From Lantana camara (lineage: Eukaryota > Streptophyta > Magnoliopsida > Lamiales > Verbenaceae): a DNA stretch of 64,000 bases. Shown here in pieces: positions 20,747 to 33,392 of this stretch. A program made the translations under genes and the position numbers. Below the pieces are notes generated by a model, which had not been told where the DNA came from, searched no databases, and saw only the letters and a list, made by a program, of their open reading frames with translations. The stretch spans positions 92,605,001-92,669,000 of the forward strand of contig CM074861.1 in the NCBI GenBank assembly GCA_037501455.1. The letters are read 5' to 3'. Positions within the stretch are counted from its first letter, which is position 1, and the number at the start of each line of letters is the position of its first letter.

Positions 20747-22289
20747 TGACAGGTGTCGAATCAGTCAAAAATAAATGTAAAACCTATTCAACGACTAAAC
20801 ACGGAGTATTGCGTAAACAGGGTCAATCCATAGGGACTGGTTGATTTATTTCTAACAATTCCAAGAAATTCACGAAAATGAACAATTAAAAGGGGGGGTT
20901 TTGAATTATTATAACTAAAGTATGCAATTAAAATAAAATAACAAGGATTAAAAACTAATTAAAATTATCAAGAAAATCACGTAGGATTAAATCAATCAGA
21001 TGGAAAATTACCTAGCCAGGGATATATGATTCGAATTGTTATATTGATCATTGACTCAAAGATGAATTCAAGTTATTCAGACAGATTGGCAATAGTTGAT
21101 AAAGACACTCGACTCAACCTCGTTTTTACTTAATTAATGGGATAACCTAGAGGCACTCGACAGTTATCTTCCCTAACAAATTCACAACCCCTAGAGACAC
21201 TCGACAGGATTTAATGAATTCGCAGCATTAAGAACCATAAAAACACCAATCCTAATTAACCGAGTCGTGACACATGCAAGATTTAAATTAGATTATCAGA
21301 TCCCTTAGTGAACGAGGAATTCTATCGCTAAAACCCTGTCACTAATTTACCACAATTTATCAATCAACTTTACATACACTTTAAGCATGATGATTGGCAC
21401 TATGCAATCAAATCTATCTAGATGGTCGGGCCCTACCACTAAATAAATCAATCACAATAAACACGAAACACGGAGATAAGATAAATGCCTAAATAAACAT
21501 GAATTGATAAAAACGTTTAGGTCTCATAATATCCAAAATCGAATCTTAATCCCTAGGTAGATAATTAAGAGTTTAGCTACTAAAATCCATAAAAACAATA
21601 ACTGAGGAATTCTTTAACATGAATAAAACTAAAAACGAAAGGAAAGAATTAAACTAAGACGAAGGATTGTGCCGAATTCTTGCTCCTCGATGTTGCTTGC
21701 CAGAACTCGAACTGCTGCTCCCAAAAGTTGTGTTACGTCCTCCCTCCTCAAAGAGCTGCTGTTGCGCCAAATATATAATCCCAGCCTCTAAGCCTCTCAG
21801 ATCACGTGGCTGAATCCTTAGCAAAATAGGAGTGTAATTCTTTGTCCAAATCGGGCTCAACTATTTGCTCTCAAAGAATTAAACACACCACTGGGCCATT
21901 CTAATTAATTCCAATCAGCTGGGCTTCATATAATAAATTCCAATGGTAGGCGCGGCCCACTAACAAACAAGACCAAGAAACTAAATTAAGCCCACAACGT
22001 GCAGCCAATCATCAGAGCAAATTAGCTTTCCATCATTCTCCATGCACGCAACCCACTAGCAAATTGGGCTCAATTAATTAAGCTACACACGCAGCCCAAA
22101 TTAATTCCAAGGGACGCAGCCCACTTCTAACAAATATAATTAATCCTCACAAATTAATTCCCTAAAGCCCACAAATCATTCAGCCTCCAGTGATCATCCC
22201 TTCACAATTAATTCCAAAGCATCGTGACATGCTTAGCCTTCATTAGTCCAAAGTAAATTCCCCAAAATTGCATGCGTGCAGACCCTCAA
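20747..22289 (-). repeat. 3' LTR of the Athila element, 5' tip deleted
   Basis: It aligns with the 5' LTR (41544-43325) from TGACAGGTGTCG up to CAGACCCTCAAA, then switches directly to internal sequence. About 240 bp of the LTR start and the adjacent polypurine tract are deleted. The constant-core hairpin array is present at 21100-21205. Confidence 0.85.
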
Positions 22290-23905
22290 ATGGAAACAAT
22301 ACCACCCATCAAACACAATCACAAAGGCAATCATCGAATTCTCACCTAAACAAGTCTAGCTCATCAACACACTACTCAATTGTACAAAATTCAACAAATT
22401 AGTATAACTAGCATATCCTCGTGTAATGTAGTGTGAATTGAATGAAAGAATGTACAAAGACTAGATTGATTAGTCTATGATTTTCGCCTAAGTTCTAATT
22501 ATTAACTTCGAATGCATCCTTCACTCCAATCTCCACTAATGTAGTTAACTCATGACTCGAGATCGATAGGTCTTTCGAGCTTGTAATGTAAGGCTTGGGG
22601 TAAAGGTTAGGAAATTTTGAAATTTAGTGGCTAACACACCAAGCTTATCCATTTTCATAAAGAAAACCCGTAGTAATTCCCTTTTCATCTACCGGACTCC
22701 CCTTATTTTGCCTTATACAACTAATTTCCCTCCTTTTCATTCATTGAACTCTTGGTACTCAAAACACACTCTCACTTTCTTCTTTCTTTGCAATTTTTTT
22801 TTCTATTCTTTTCTTTTTCTGCTCATTTTTTTTTCTTTTTCTTTTTGACTCATTTTCCTTTCATCACTCTTTTTCGTATTTTCAACATTGCACAATCTCT
22901 TCAACATTTTTTTTTTCTAGCACTTAGGATAATAAGGAATCTAAAGACATGTAAAAATTCACACCCAAAATGAGCAAGCAAGGTGTGATTCAAAGTAAGG
23001 TAGGGATATAATGTTGTGCATCGGCTTGTAACGTGGCTAAAAAGAAATTTTTGCACAACATTCAGGCTCAACGGGGTCAAACGGGATAATTTTATTTGTG
23101 AAAAGAACAAGAAAAGGCTTACCACCGACAACGATCGCCTAAGTCACTTCCCAAATCAATCGTTAACTAAAAATTTCGCCTCGAAAGGAGCTAAGATGCA
23201 TTCTAATCAACTTTTTAGACTTAATTGAAAATCACAGACTTTTCCATCTTAGCAAAGCACATTAATTAGTTCAACGGTGCGCGAGAAATGAGGGTATAAG
23301 ATTATACTAATCCATCAAATTCCACACAAATTTCATGCATTTAACAAGCCTAACTCGTTCTAGCAAAATTCAACAATCAAACCTAATAGAAAGCATTCAA
23401 AACGGGCGACATGTTTCCACAATTATCAACATCCTCACACTTCAGCACAGTGTTCAGCAACAACAAAGCCATACAACAGAAAATTCAGCCTCAAAAGTCG
23501 TCAAATTCAGTTCTTAAATGTCAGTCTACCGAACAGCCCAAAGAAGTACTATTCACAGCCTTCAAAAATGAATTCCCGCCTCAAAAGTCATGCAAAATAT
23601 CAACACCAAAATTTCAGAAAATTTTCAGCATATATACAACCGGAAACAGCTACTAATCCCCTTAAAACACGCCTAAATCATGCGTAAATAATTCCAATAA
23701 AGCACTATAGACTCCCCCCCACACTTAAAACATGCTATGTCCTCAAAGCATGAAAAAGAAGAGTAAGAGGACTTCCCTGATGTGCGGGGGCACGCCGAGC
23801 GGCTCAATAAGGGGGTGGATTAATGTGGAGAAACCCGAGGATCAGATCTATGCTCTTCTTGATATAGGCAAGGTCCCGATCATGGTTGCACGATCCCACG
23901 GGCTG
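22290..23905 (-). other. 3' untranslated region of the Athila element
   Basis: This is non-coding on inspection. It contains T-rich low-complexity runs at 22780-22920 and is collinear with the 3' UTR of the young Athila. The internal polypurine tract AAGTGTGGGGGGGAGT is at 23711-23726 on the minus strand. Confidence 0.7.
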
Positions 23906-25551
23906 CTATGATGTAGTGGCTTCATTCGTAGGGACTGGATTCTTTGGTGCTTGTTTCCCTTTAAACACCTTTGGAACATCCTTTGGTAAGATACCTGCAC
24001 GACACAAAGAATACCTTTCACCGATTTTTGACAACATATACATATTATCAAGGCATTGCAAATTTAAAGGTCGCATGTCAACAGAGGCAGGTAAATGTGG
24101 CTCATTCAAATTAATCAAACGTTCATTCACAACAATTTGAGTCACAACATGTCCCAAAATCATATTCCTAGAATGTGCACATGCAGCTTTCATTTCAACA
24201 GCAATCCAAAAGCCTAAGTTGACTTTTCTACCCTCAAACATAGCCCACAGGAAGAACAAAGTAGTTTGTGACAGAGTACCAAGACCATTTATACGTCCCG
24301 CAAAAGAATAAGAAAGTAATCTATGTATATACCTAAGGGATGGATCAACCAAATCATAATCCTTAGAAACACTAGGGTTATAATTAGCATTTGGTTTGTT
24401 TGTAAAAGCTCTATACACAGCAGTAGCATCAAACTCAAGCGCATCAATATAATCACACAAACTAGCCACATAATCATCAGAATCTAACTCATCCTCAGCC
24501 ACAAATCCAAGCAGCTCATTAAAATCATTCACCGAAAGACTAAACTGCTTCCCACATAACGAAAATCGAATCACATCAGGCGAAGATAAATCAAACTCAT
24601 CAGGCAACAGTAACTCAAAACTAGCATAAAATTCGCGCATCAAATCTCTAAACATAGGATATATCATCTTAAAGTAATCCTTCCAGCCTATTCTATCAAT
24701 ATACTCATTCACAGACTCATATAATCCCAAAGCACGCAGAGAGTAAAATTAGGATGTCTACATTTTACAACCTTTTTCGAAGCAAACTCAGTATACCTGT
24801 TCACGTGCTCTGCATTCTCGAATTTCGGCTCAGAAAAGATGTTGGTGCAAGGCTGCTGCATCCTGACTCTGACTCTGGATCGAGTTTTTCGTCGTGTAGG
24901 CTGGGGCGCGTGAGAGGGTTCCTGTTGAGCTTCTTCAGTGGCTGTCTTATATGTATCTCCGGAGTTATCTTCGCTCGAAGGCAAAGAGTGGTTGGCTGAC
25001 TGATAACCGGAAGAATTTCCGGCCTCAGAGTCTGTGGTGGCTACTGTTTCGGAAGGTCCCGATGAGGGAGACGGATCAGAGGTGGAAGTGGGGCCCTCGT
25101 CAGGCGGCTGCACATGTTCGGCCGGTGGATGTGGTGGCAGAATGGCGAGGGGCTTCGCCTGGGCTGTCTCCGCCGAAATAGATCGGGGCGGCGGAGGACG
25201 TCTCGCAGGCCTGGGCGGTATATGGCTTAGATCAATCAAGACTGGTGGTCGCCGTGGGGCTTTATCGTAACTCGCGCTCATGACGTGGTCAGAGCTACGG
25301 ACTCCTCTCACTGGAGGGGAACTTCGCCGCGGAAGTTAAGTGAGGGGGAGGGAAGAGGCGGCGACCAAGTTGTCATGGTTGCACTTCGTGCGCCGCTCCT
25401 CTGCTGTGAGAACGGCGACCGGAGGTGGCGCCTGTGATGGCTCAGAAGGAGAAAGTGGCGGCTGTGCTAGGGCCGTCGGAGAAGACGACGGCTGCATCGT
25501 GTCTGTCGTCGGTTGGGGCTGAGCTTTTCTTTTCTTGGAAGCTTTGGCCAT
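23906..25551 (-). pseudogene. Athila env-like / ATHILA ORF-1 type gene, broken
   Basis: This lies between pol and the 3' LTR, the position of the extra ORF of Athila elements. The N-terminal part (25551-25312) is rich in P, S and A with a basic start (MAKASKKRKAQPQ). The middle (to 24709) is proline-rich (HIPPRPARRPPPPRS) and ends in basic KTRSRVRVRMQ. The C-terminal part has a globular ATHILA-type domain (DYFKMIYPMFRDLMREFYASFEL, FSLCGKQFSLSVNDFNELLG). A TAA at 25336-25338 and a frameshift near 24720 break it. I see no convincing transmembrane segment, so 'env' is only positional. Confidence 0.8.
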
Positions 25552-26171
25552 GGCAGTATGTATCGGTAGGTTATGGAGGTTGGGGAAGATGGTGATGTAA
25601 GGTGGTGCTTAGGAAGAATGGTGGCCAGAATGTGGTGTATGGTGGTGGCGCTCTAGACCTAGGCTGGAGGATGGCGGATGGTGGTGCACCGTAATCTAGG
25701 GCTTTGGGAGCTAGGGATTTGGCTTTGGGAATTTTGAAATTGGGGAAATAAGCTGCATCAATTTTGGGGTAATTTTGGTGCGATTTGAATGTGATGCTGG
25801 GCAGAAACTATCGGGTCGGTTCGGGCTGGGGAGCAGGTCGGGTCGCTGGGAAATGGGTACGGTCTATTTTGAATTAAAATCTGGGGATATGGCACGAGTC
25901 TTAGACTTGACCATGCTCAAGGGTCACATCATCATCAAAAATTTGACAGGAAATTAGTAGCAACCTCTGGGTATCCTTTAGACAATTAAACACACCTGAA
26001 ACACAGGAAATAGCAGAAAATCAACAAGAAAACAAGGAAAATCGGAAAAATAAAAGAAACACGAAAAAGCAAAACGGGGAAAGAAAATGGCACCTGAATC
26101 ACCATATTTGGGTTGCCTCCCAAACAGCGTCCTTGTTTATTGTCTCGGACTCGACGAGGCTGATTTAAAAG
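25552..26171 (-). other. Spacer between Athila integrase and env-like ORF
   Basis: No gene is visible. It contains the conserved post-pol box (GGTTGCCTCCCAAACAG at 26111, inverted) that also follows pol in the young Athila. Confidence 0.6.
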
Positions 26172-26951
26172 TTAAGCACGTAGAGGAATATCCTCCAAAC
26201 GAGTCTCTTCAACTGTGGAAGGTTGGAGATTCTCGTAAAATGGTTTCAGCCGATGCCCGTTCACTTTCAAAATGTTTCCGGTTTTAACTTCCTTGATCTC
26301 AACTGCTCCTTGTTGATTGAAATTCATAACCACATATGGACCCATCCAACGTGATCTCAATTTTCCAGGGAAGAGACGTAAACGAGAATTGTAGAGTAGA
26401 ACTTTTTGACCAATTAGAAATTGTTTCCTTGAAATCATAGAGTCATGAAAATTCTTCATCTTGGGCTTGTAAATGGTCGAATTCTCATAAGCATCATTAT
26501 GAATCTCCTCTAACTCCTGAAGTTGGAGCTTCCGTCTCTCGCCCGCTTCATCTATATTCAAATGACATTGCTTAATGGCCCAGTAAGCTCGATGCTCCAA
26601 TTCCACCGGTAGGTGGCATGCCCTATCATAAACCACTCGATAAGGAGACATCCCCAACGGGGTTTTGTAGGCTGTTCTATAGGCCCACAATGCATCGTTC
26701 AACCTCACACTCCAATCCTTTCTATTCGGGCTGACCGTTTTCTCGAGAATGGATTTAATCTCCCTATTTGACACTTCAGCCAGACCATTAGTCTGAGGAT
26801 GGTAGGCTGTAGATGTTCGATGTGTGACATGATACTTGCTCAACAAAGACTCCAAAAGGCGATTGCAAAAGTGGGTGCCACCGTCACTTATGATTGCTCT
26901 CGGTGTACCGAATCTAGAAAAGATGTGAGACCTGAGAAAATCCACAACCAC
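26172..26951 (-). pseudogene. Athila integrase core and C-terminus
   Basis: About 260 codons with [21 protein letters not shown] (second catalytic D), [18 protein letters not shown] (catalytic E), and the C-terminal [22 protein letters not shown] and GPYVV. It begins in a different frame from the zinc-finger part, because of a short deletion right after the first catalytic D region near 26970. It ends at a natural stop before the env-like spacer. Confidence 0.85.
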
Positions 26952-27646
26952 TCTAGAATCATTAGTACGGGTGGCTTTAGCGAGACATAATCAACAACAA
27001 GGAGTATATAATGATTTCCAAAAGAAACGGGAAACGGTCCCATAAAATCAATACCCCAAACATCAAAAATTTCACATGGTAGTATAGGATTCAAAGGCAT
27101 TTGATTTTTAGGACCAATATTTCCTGTTCGTTGGCAATTTTCACAACTTTTGCAACAGATATAGGCATCTCGAAACAAAGTAGGCCAAAAGAATCCACTT
27201 TCAAGTACTTTCAATGTAGTTCGTTTTGATCCAAAATGCCCACCACATGCAAAAGAGTAACAAAAATTCAAAATGGACTCAAACTCCTTTTCAGACACAC
27301 ATCTCCTAATTATCTGATCAGAACATATTTTCCAAAGATAGGGATCATCCCAAAGGTAATACTTAGCATCACTTTTAATTTTGTCTTTTTCAGCACGCGA
27401 CAGTTTATCGGGTAATAAACCTGATGCTAGGTAATTTACAATGTCTGCATACCAGGGCGTGGCCATAGAGCGTGGCCACGTCTTACTGTCCAGTGCCAAA
27501 AACAGTTGTTCGTCAGGAAATTCATTGCGTATGGGCGTGGAGTCGTTTATTTCTCCTGGAATTCGGCTTAAATGGTCAGCCACAAGGTTCCAACAGCCCT
27601 TCTTGTCCCGGATTTCGAGCTCAAACTCTTGCAAGAGCAAATCCAA
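26952..27646 (-). pseudogene. Athila RNase H end and integrase zinc finger
   Basis: The frame begins in [14 protein letters not shown], the end of the RT/RNase H region, and crosses the linker (KTWPRSMATPWYADIVNYL). The integrase HHCC motif follows (FACGGHFGSKRT ... CCKSCENCQ). The core starts with [26 protein letters not shown], after which the frame is lost near 26970. A further frameshift near 27655 separates it from the upstream RNase H. Confidence 0.83.
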
Positions 27647-28026
27647 CGAATCAACCTAGGCTTCGCATCCTTCTTCATGAGTAGGTACTTCAAGGCTGCA
27701 TGATTAGAAAAAACAATGACTTTAGTACCCAATAAATACGAACGGAATTTATCTAAAGCAAAAACTATAGAAAGAAGTTCTTTTTCCGTCGTGGTGTAAT
27801 TAATTTGGGCATTGTCAAGCATTTTGGAAGGGTAGTAGATGACATGAGAGTTCTTGTCAATCCTTTGCCCAAGTACCGCTCCAACCGCGTAGTCACTTGC
27901 ATCACACATGGTCTCAAAAGGGTAATTCCAATTCGGTGGTTGCATGATGGGAGTTGAAATCAATTTCTCCTTTAGCAAATCGAAGGCTTTCTTGCATTCA
28001 TCATCAAATTCAAACTCCACATCTTT
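27568..28026 (-). pseudogene. Athila RNase H
   Basis: [36 protein letters not shown], and [23 protein letters not shown] are readable, giving the conserved D and E of RNase H; the last segment [11 protein letters not shown] has N where D is usual (SDH). It is separated from RT by a TAA at 28027-28029 in the same frame. The frame is lost near 27655. Confidence 0.83.
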
Positions 28027-28896
28027 TTATAGAAGCCGGCATAGAGGTCTAGTAATCTTGGAGAAATCTTGGATGAAACGCCTGTAAAAACCTGCATGAC
28101 CAAGGAAAGAGTGAATCTCCCGTACTCCGACGGGGTAAGGCAGAGATTTTACAATATCAATCTTAGATTTATCTACTTCAATTACTTTACTCGAGACCAC
28201 ATGACCAAGTATTATCCCTTTATCAACCATAAAGTGACATTTTTCAAAATTCAGGACCAAATTATATTCAGCACATCGTTTTAGGACTTTAGCAAGATTT
28301 CCGAGACATTCATCAAAAGAATCACCATAAACAGTGAAATCATCCATAAATACCTCAATAATGTGTTCAACACAATCAGAGAAAATACTTACCATACATC
28401 TCTGAAAAGTTGTCGGTGCGTTGCATAGTCCAAACGGCATCCTTCTAAAGGCAAATGTCCCAAATTGGCATGTGAAGGTTGTCTTCCTTTGATATTCCGG
28501 AGCCACCGGGATCTGATAGAAACCTGAATAACCATCAAGACAACAATAATGAGATTTTCCAGCTAAACGTTCAAGCATCTGATCAATAAAGGGGAGGGAA
28601 AAATGATCTTTTCTCATTAAAGCATTTAAACCACGGTAATCCATAAAAACCCTCCACCCGTTTGGAACTCGAGTGGGTACCATATCGCCTTCATCGTTTT
28701 CCACAACTGTAATGCCCATTTTCTTGGGCACTACCTGTACGGGGCTTACCCACTCACTGTCAGAAACCGGGAAAATCACACCTGCATCAAGGAGTTTTAG
28801 AATCTCCTTTTTGACAACTTCCATTATCGGGGGATTCAATCGGCGTTGTGCTTGTCGTTTAGGCTTAACATCATCTGTAAGAATGATCTTATGCAT
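28027..28896 (-). pseudogene. Athila reverse transcriptase
   Basis: The frame covers the RT core: VQVVPKKMGITVVEN, RVFMDYRGLNALMRKDHFSLPFIDQML, FRRMPFGLCNAPTTFQRCM and the catalytic FMDDFTVYG. It continues to FLGHAGFYRRFIQDFSKI. It stops at the TAA at 28027-28029. A frame change separates it from the protease part near 28905. Confidence 0.88.
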
Positions 28897-28910
28897 GCAA
28901 GTGGATGGAC

Positions 28911-29801
28911 TTATGCCTTGAATGTCAGTAATTGTCCAACAATGGCCAACTTGAACTCCCTAAGGACTCGGATCAGCTTCTCTTCTTCGAGTTTGTTGAG
29001 TAAATTGGAGATAATCACAGGTAGTGTTTCTCCTTCTCCTAGGTAAGCGTATTTCAAGTGCTCCGGCAATTTCTTGAGCTCCAATTCAGGTGCCTGCACA
29101 ATGGAAGGAAGCAATTTAGTGTTAGAAACCGGTAAATCCAATTTAAGCACATTCCCAAACACAGGTTTTAGACACTCTAGTTCATACACAGTATTACACA
29201 ATTCCTCAGGCAAAACTATGGTTTTTGACCAATTAACCAAAATTTCAGCATGCAAATCATTATAAAGTGCATAACTCAAAGCTTCTAAATTATCCAATTG
29301 GAAAACCTCATCAGTCAAATCATCAATCACATCAACACAAAACACACTAGACAGTTCATCAGGATGTTTCATAGCATCATAGACATTAAATTTATCAATG
29401 TCACCGTCAAATTCAAGAGTTAACAATCCATTATGAACGTCTATTTTAGCTCTAGCAGTGCTAAAAAATGGGCGACCAAGCAAAATATCAGAAGATTTAG
29501 AGGATTTATCATCCTCCATATCTAGAACGAAAAAATCAGCAGGAAAAGCCAAATCATTGACTTGTACGAGCACATCCTCCAATATTCCTTCTGGGTACAC
29601 TATGGATCGATCAGCAAGCTGGATTATAATACCTGTACCTTTCAAAGGACCAAGATTAAGCGCAGTATAGACAAATAGAGGCATAACATTAATCGACACA
29701 CCCAAATCGTACATAACTTTCTTAATACCAAGGTTACCTATTTTACATGGAATTGAAAACATACCTTGGTCTCTGCATTTCGGTGGTAATTTCTTTTGCA
29801 A
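28911..29801 (-). pseudogene. Athila protease and RT linker
   Basis: The protease has DLGVSINVMPL at the active site (close to the usual DLGAS) and DILLGRPFFSTA as the second conserved segment. A long linker follows with LYNDLHAEILVNWSK and VQAPELELKKLPEHLKYAYLG, which precedes RT in Athila. Compare the young Athila at 13399, where the same active site reads DLDAP. Confidence 0.83.
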
Positions 29802-30313
29802 ACCGCGGAGACATTTTCTCCAACACTTACCCTTTCATTACCTTTTAGTTTCCGTTTGTTGGTGCAGAGCTCTTTAAGAAACTTCGCGTAGCGTGGGATT
29901 TGTTGGATAGCATCCAATAAAGGAATGTTGACCTCAACCTTCCGGAATGTATCAAGAATTCCTTGTTCCTCCTTTTGTTTCTCCGTCTGAGCTAAGCACT
30001 GTGGAAACAGAGGTGGCATCACCAGTGGCTTAGGCTTCTTGACAATTTCTGACTCTCTGTCTCGACTGGAGCCTAAGGCGTGGTCACGCTTAACGATCGA
30101 GTCGTCTTTCTGTTCAGATTCTGCCTTATTCTGACTTGATTTGGGTTTGTCAACCAGTGGAGGCAGTTCCTTACCACTCCTGAGTGTAATCGCACTCACG
30201 TTCTTCTTGGGGTCTTCTGTTTGTGAGGGCAGTTTCCCCTTATTCTCAATCCTGCTCAAAACCGTTGCAATCTGTCCCAACTGAGTTTCCAAATTCTTGA
30301 CTTGATTTTCCAA
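29738..30313 (-). pseudogene. Athila Gag, C-terminal part
   Basis: It contains a coiled segment (NLETQLGQIATVLSRIENKGKLPSQ) and SAITLRSGKELPP, the usual stretch between Gag and protease. It overlaps the start of the protease frame, so a frameshift near 29790 separates the two. It is collinear with residues 150-320 of the young Athila ORF. Confidence 0.8.
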
Positions 30314-30395
30314 GCTATTGATTCGGATGTCTTAGGGATTGAGGGTTTGGTTGGGTTCATTTGGTTGTTGGTTGTATTGTTGGGATTGCGAAGGT

Positions 30396-30674
30396 CTAGG
30401 CATAGCTAAGGCTAGGGTGATTTTTCCATCCGGGATTATACGTGTTAGAGTAAGGGTTGTTATTTTGTGGATGGAACCCTGCAACGTTCGCGTTTTCTAA
30501 TGTGCCCTCTTGTAGGGACGGACATGCATCGGTCTGGTGAGAAGGGCTAGCACATAATTGGCAAACTATTGCCACTTGTGGTGTTCCTGCACTCATGTTA
30601 GATACCAAAACAGATATCATATTCTTGAGTTCATCAAACTGGGAAGAGCTTACCTCTTTTACCTGTCTCGTCAT
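30396..30674 (-). pseudogene. Athila Gag nucleocapsid part, cut by the copia insertion
   Basis: It carries the CCHC zinc knuckle CQLCASPSHQTDAC. The upstream end at 30674 is the copia insertion point; the frame resumes on the far side at 40624. A frame change near 30330 separates it from the next Gag segment. Confidence 0.82.
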
Positions 30675-32603
30675 TGTTGGAAAACAGGAATCAGAAAGCA
30701 GCGAAAATTTAAAAAATTTTCCAACAAAAGGATCTTAGACTCGCAATCGTGAATCCAAATTCGTAGAGATTAGAAACTTACTTTTCAATAATCTTTGTTG
30801 AAGTGTTTCAAGCCACCCAAGAACGCTCTTCTCACGGCTTGATCCCCTCTCCTTGGTAAAGCTCGAGTCTTTAAAACTTCTAACTTGAAGCTCTCTAGAG
30901 ATAGTCCACCAACTTGACTACAATCTAACTAGTAAGGATGCTAGTTCTCTAGTCAGTGTTTAGGCTTAACCTAGGGTTTATTTTATCTTGGAGAAAGGAT
31001 GGTGTTCAACACATGAACCAAAAGAATTCAATCACTCTATAAGGGTAGCATGAGCTCCCCTATATATAGGAAAGGGAGGGGGACGCCGAACCCTAGTCCT
31101 TTTGGGCTAAGGATTTGGTCCCTCTCTCTAATTACTTGATTACCAAGTAATTCCAAACTTTGACTTTTAATTCTAATTCAAATCAACTTTTAAGAGAGCT
31201 AAAATATCCAAAACCCTTTTAGATATTATACTTTATTTATTAATAAATAAATAACTTATTTTATCTAATTAATTAATTCATAATTAATTAATTTCTCCAA
31301 AATAAGACTTTCTTTTTAATTCAAAATTAAACCAAAGTCTATTAAATAATTAATCACATTAATTATTTAACACATAAATAAATATACACATATATTTACA
31401 CACGTGTCCCAAGGACATGTGCCACTCACGTGAGCCACACATGTGGTTCACACGTGTGGAACCCTCTTGGCCCGATTAACTCGTTTAATCATTTTAAAGC
31501 CTTAACTCATGTAACCAAGTTGTTGTGTGTGACCCTCTAGGTTCTCAATTCAATTAGCAGTGACCCTAATTAATTAATTCACTAATTAATTAATCAGTCC
31601 ACAGATTGAACGACCATAGTCTAGCAACAGGTGTTTAACCCCTAACTAAATTGGAATGTCTCGATTCGATAGAACCTTTAAGTCATTGATTCATGTGAGA
31701 TACAATCCTCCTACTAACTATCTCTCAACCAAGATCTAGGGTAAGGGAATAATTAGAACCCTAATAAACTGGTCTTAAAGCTAAGTGCATTTCATATCCA
31801 TTTGATCTCAATCCAAGAAACCCTTTTCTTGATGTCTTGATCTACTGCCTTGGCCAAGGACTCCATATGGCATATGAATGACTTACACAATAAGAGATCA
31901 CCTTGAAAATGCAAGTGTAGGTCCTTTCTTGATTCTCATTCACTTTCATGAGTCACTTGTGCAGCCCCAACATAAGCCTTCAATCAGTTGTCTAAGGCGA
32001 CACCCTTTAAAGCTTATACCTAAGACTACAGAGTTAACTCATAAAGCGACATGGAACCTCAAGTCTAAGGATCAATTAATCACATCAATGATTCGTGAGA
32101 TATTTCCTAATCTGGAAGTTTTCATTTCCTGAAATAGAAACTTCCTTTCCCATTTGAAAATCTTCTCACACGGGGCACCTCAGTGAACTTACTTACGGAA
32201 GTAAGCACCCTCATGTATTACGCACGTATCAACTATACACTTTGCACCTCCATGAAACAAGGTGGTCCTTCTTAAGGGCGTGATCCCACAAGCAAGCCTT
32301 AGAGGAGTCAGGTTGACACTCCCACTGTCTATAGGACTCATCGGCTTAGAGTATTTTGCTAATCATGACTTATGTGATATAGGGCTCGTTTCATGAACCA
32401 TTTCACCTAAATGGTAGAGTCCTAAAGTCATCAGGATTAGGGGAGTTCTTATACATGCACAACTAAAGTAAACGCATACCAAACAAGAGCATATAAAGAA
32501 GTGTTGCCTCAATTCGTTATTTTATTTAAAGATTGTTTGTGATTAGAATAAGGAAAAGTACAAAGCGGATATACAATCGGCTTTTAGGGCACTATTCCTA
32601 ACA
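30675..32603 (-). repeat. 3' LTR of the nested copia element
   Basis: It is 1929 bp, preceded on the minus strand by the PPT. It keeps a palindromic TATA region (CCTATATATAGG at 31058-31069) that the 5' LTR lacks. It has a cluster of ACGTG-containing words at about 31400-31460. Confidence 0.9.
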
Positions 32604-32616
32604 ATCTCCCACTTGC
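32604..32616 (-). other. Polypurine tract of the nested copia element
   Basis: On the minus strand AAGTGGGAGAT sits directly before TGTTAGG, the start of the 3' LTR. Confidence 0.8.
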
Positions 32617-32636
32617 CCGTCAAAGCCATTCTAAAG

Positions 32637-33101
32637 CTATTCTAAGTCCCATCTTCTGAAGATGACCTTGGAAAGCTTCTCGACTAAGGGGTTTAGTAAG
32701 TGGATCTGCCACGTTCTCTGCTGATGCGACCCTCTCAATTTGCACATATCCTCTTTGATAATATCACGGATTAGGTGATACTTCCTCATAATGTGCTTGG
32801 TCCGTTGGTGAGATCTTGGTTCTCTCGCTTGAGCAACCGCCCCAGTGTTGTCACAAAACACAGTAATGGGGTCATTCATGCTAGGAACAACATTCAACTC
32901 TTGAATGAAGTTTCTAATCCAAACACCTTCCTTAGATGCATCATTTGCAGCTAAGTATTCAGCCTTAGTGGTCGTTTGCTTGGAACTTTTCCAACTCACT
33001 GCTCCGCCGTTTAGGCAGAAACTGTATCCTGACATTGACTTAAAATCATCTAAGTCAGATGCAAAGCTTGCATCACAGTATCCTTCGACAGTAAGATCTT
33101 T
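32637..33101 (-). pseudogene. Copia RNase H
   Basis: [57 protein letters not shown] and [10 protein letters not shown] are the copia RNase H segments. A TAG at 33102-33104 precedes it in the same frame. The final 40 residues are out of frame relative to the family (frameshift near 32750). Confidence 0.85.
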
Positions 33102-33392
33102 CTATCCTCCGTAAACTAAGAATAAATCTTTAGTACTTTTCAAGTACTTAAGAATATGCTTCAGGGCAGCCCAGTGACCATCTCCAGGGTCAGATTGGAA
33201 ACGACTTTTTACACTAAGTGCATAAGCCACATCCGTTTGAGTACATAACATTGCATACATTATGCTACCTATTGCTGACGCATAAGGTGTATGAGTCATT
33301 CTTTCCTTCTCAAGGTTAGTCTTAGCACACATCTTCTTAGAAAGACATGTTCCTACACTCATAGGAAGGTTCTTAACCTTCGCTGACTCCAT
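33102..33392 (-). pseudogene. Copia RT C-terminal part
   Basis: NLPMSVGTCLSKKMCAK, TPYASAIGSIMYAML and SDPGDGHWAALKHILKYLK are the usual stretch between RT fingers/palm and RNase H. A frameshift near 33395 separates it from the RT palm. Confidence 0.83.

Noticed and set aside
23906..25551. True envelope glycoprotein in Athila
   Set aside because: The position fits, but I see no signal peptide or clear transmembrane segment; only the ATHILA ORF-1 type domain is supported.
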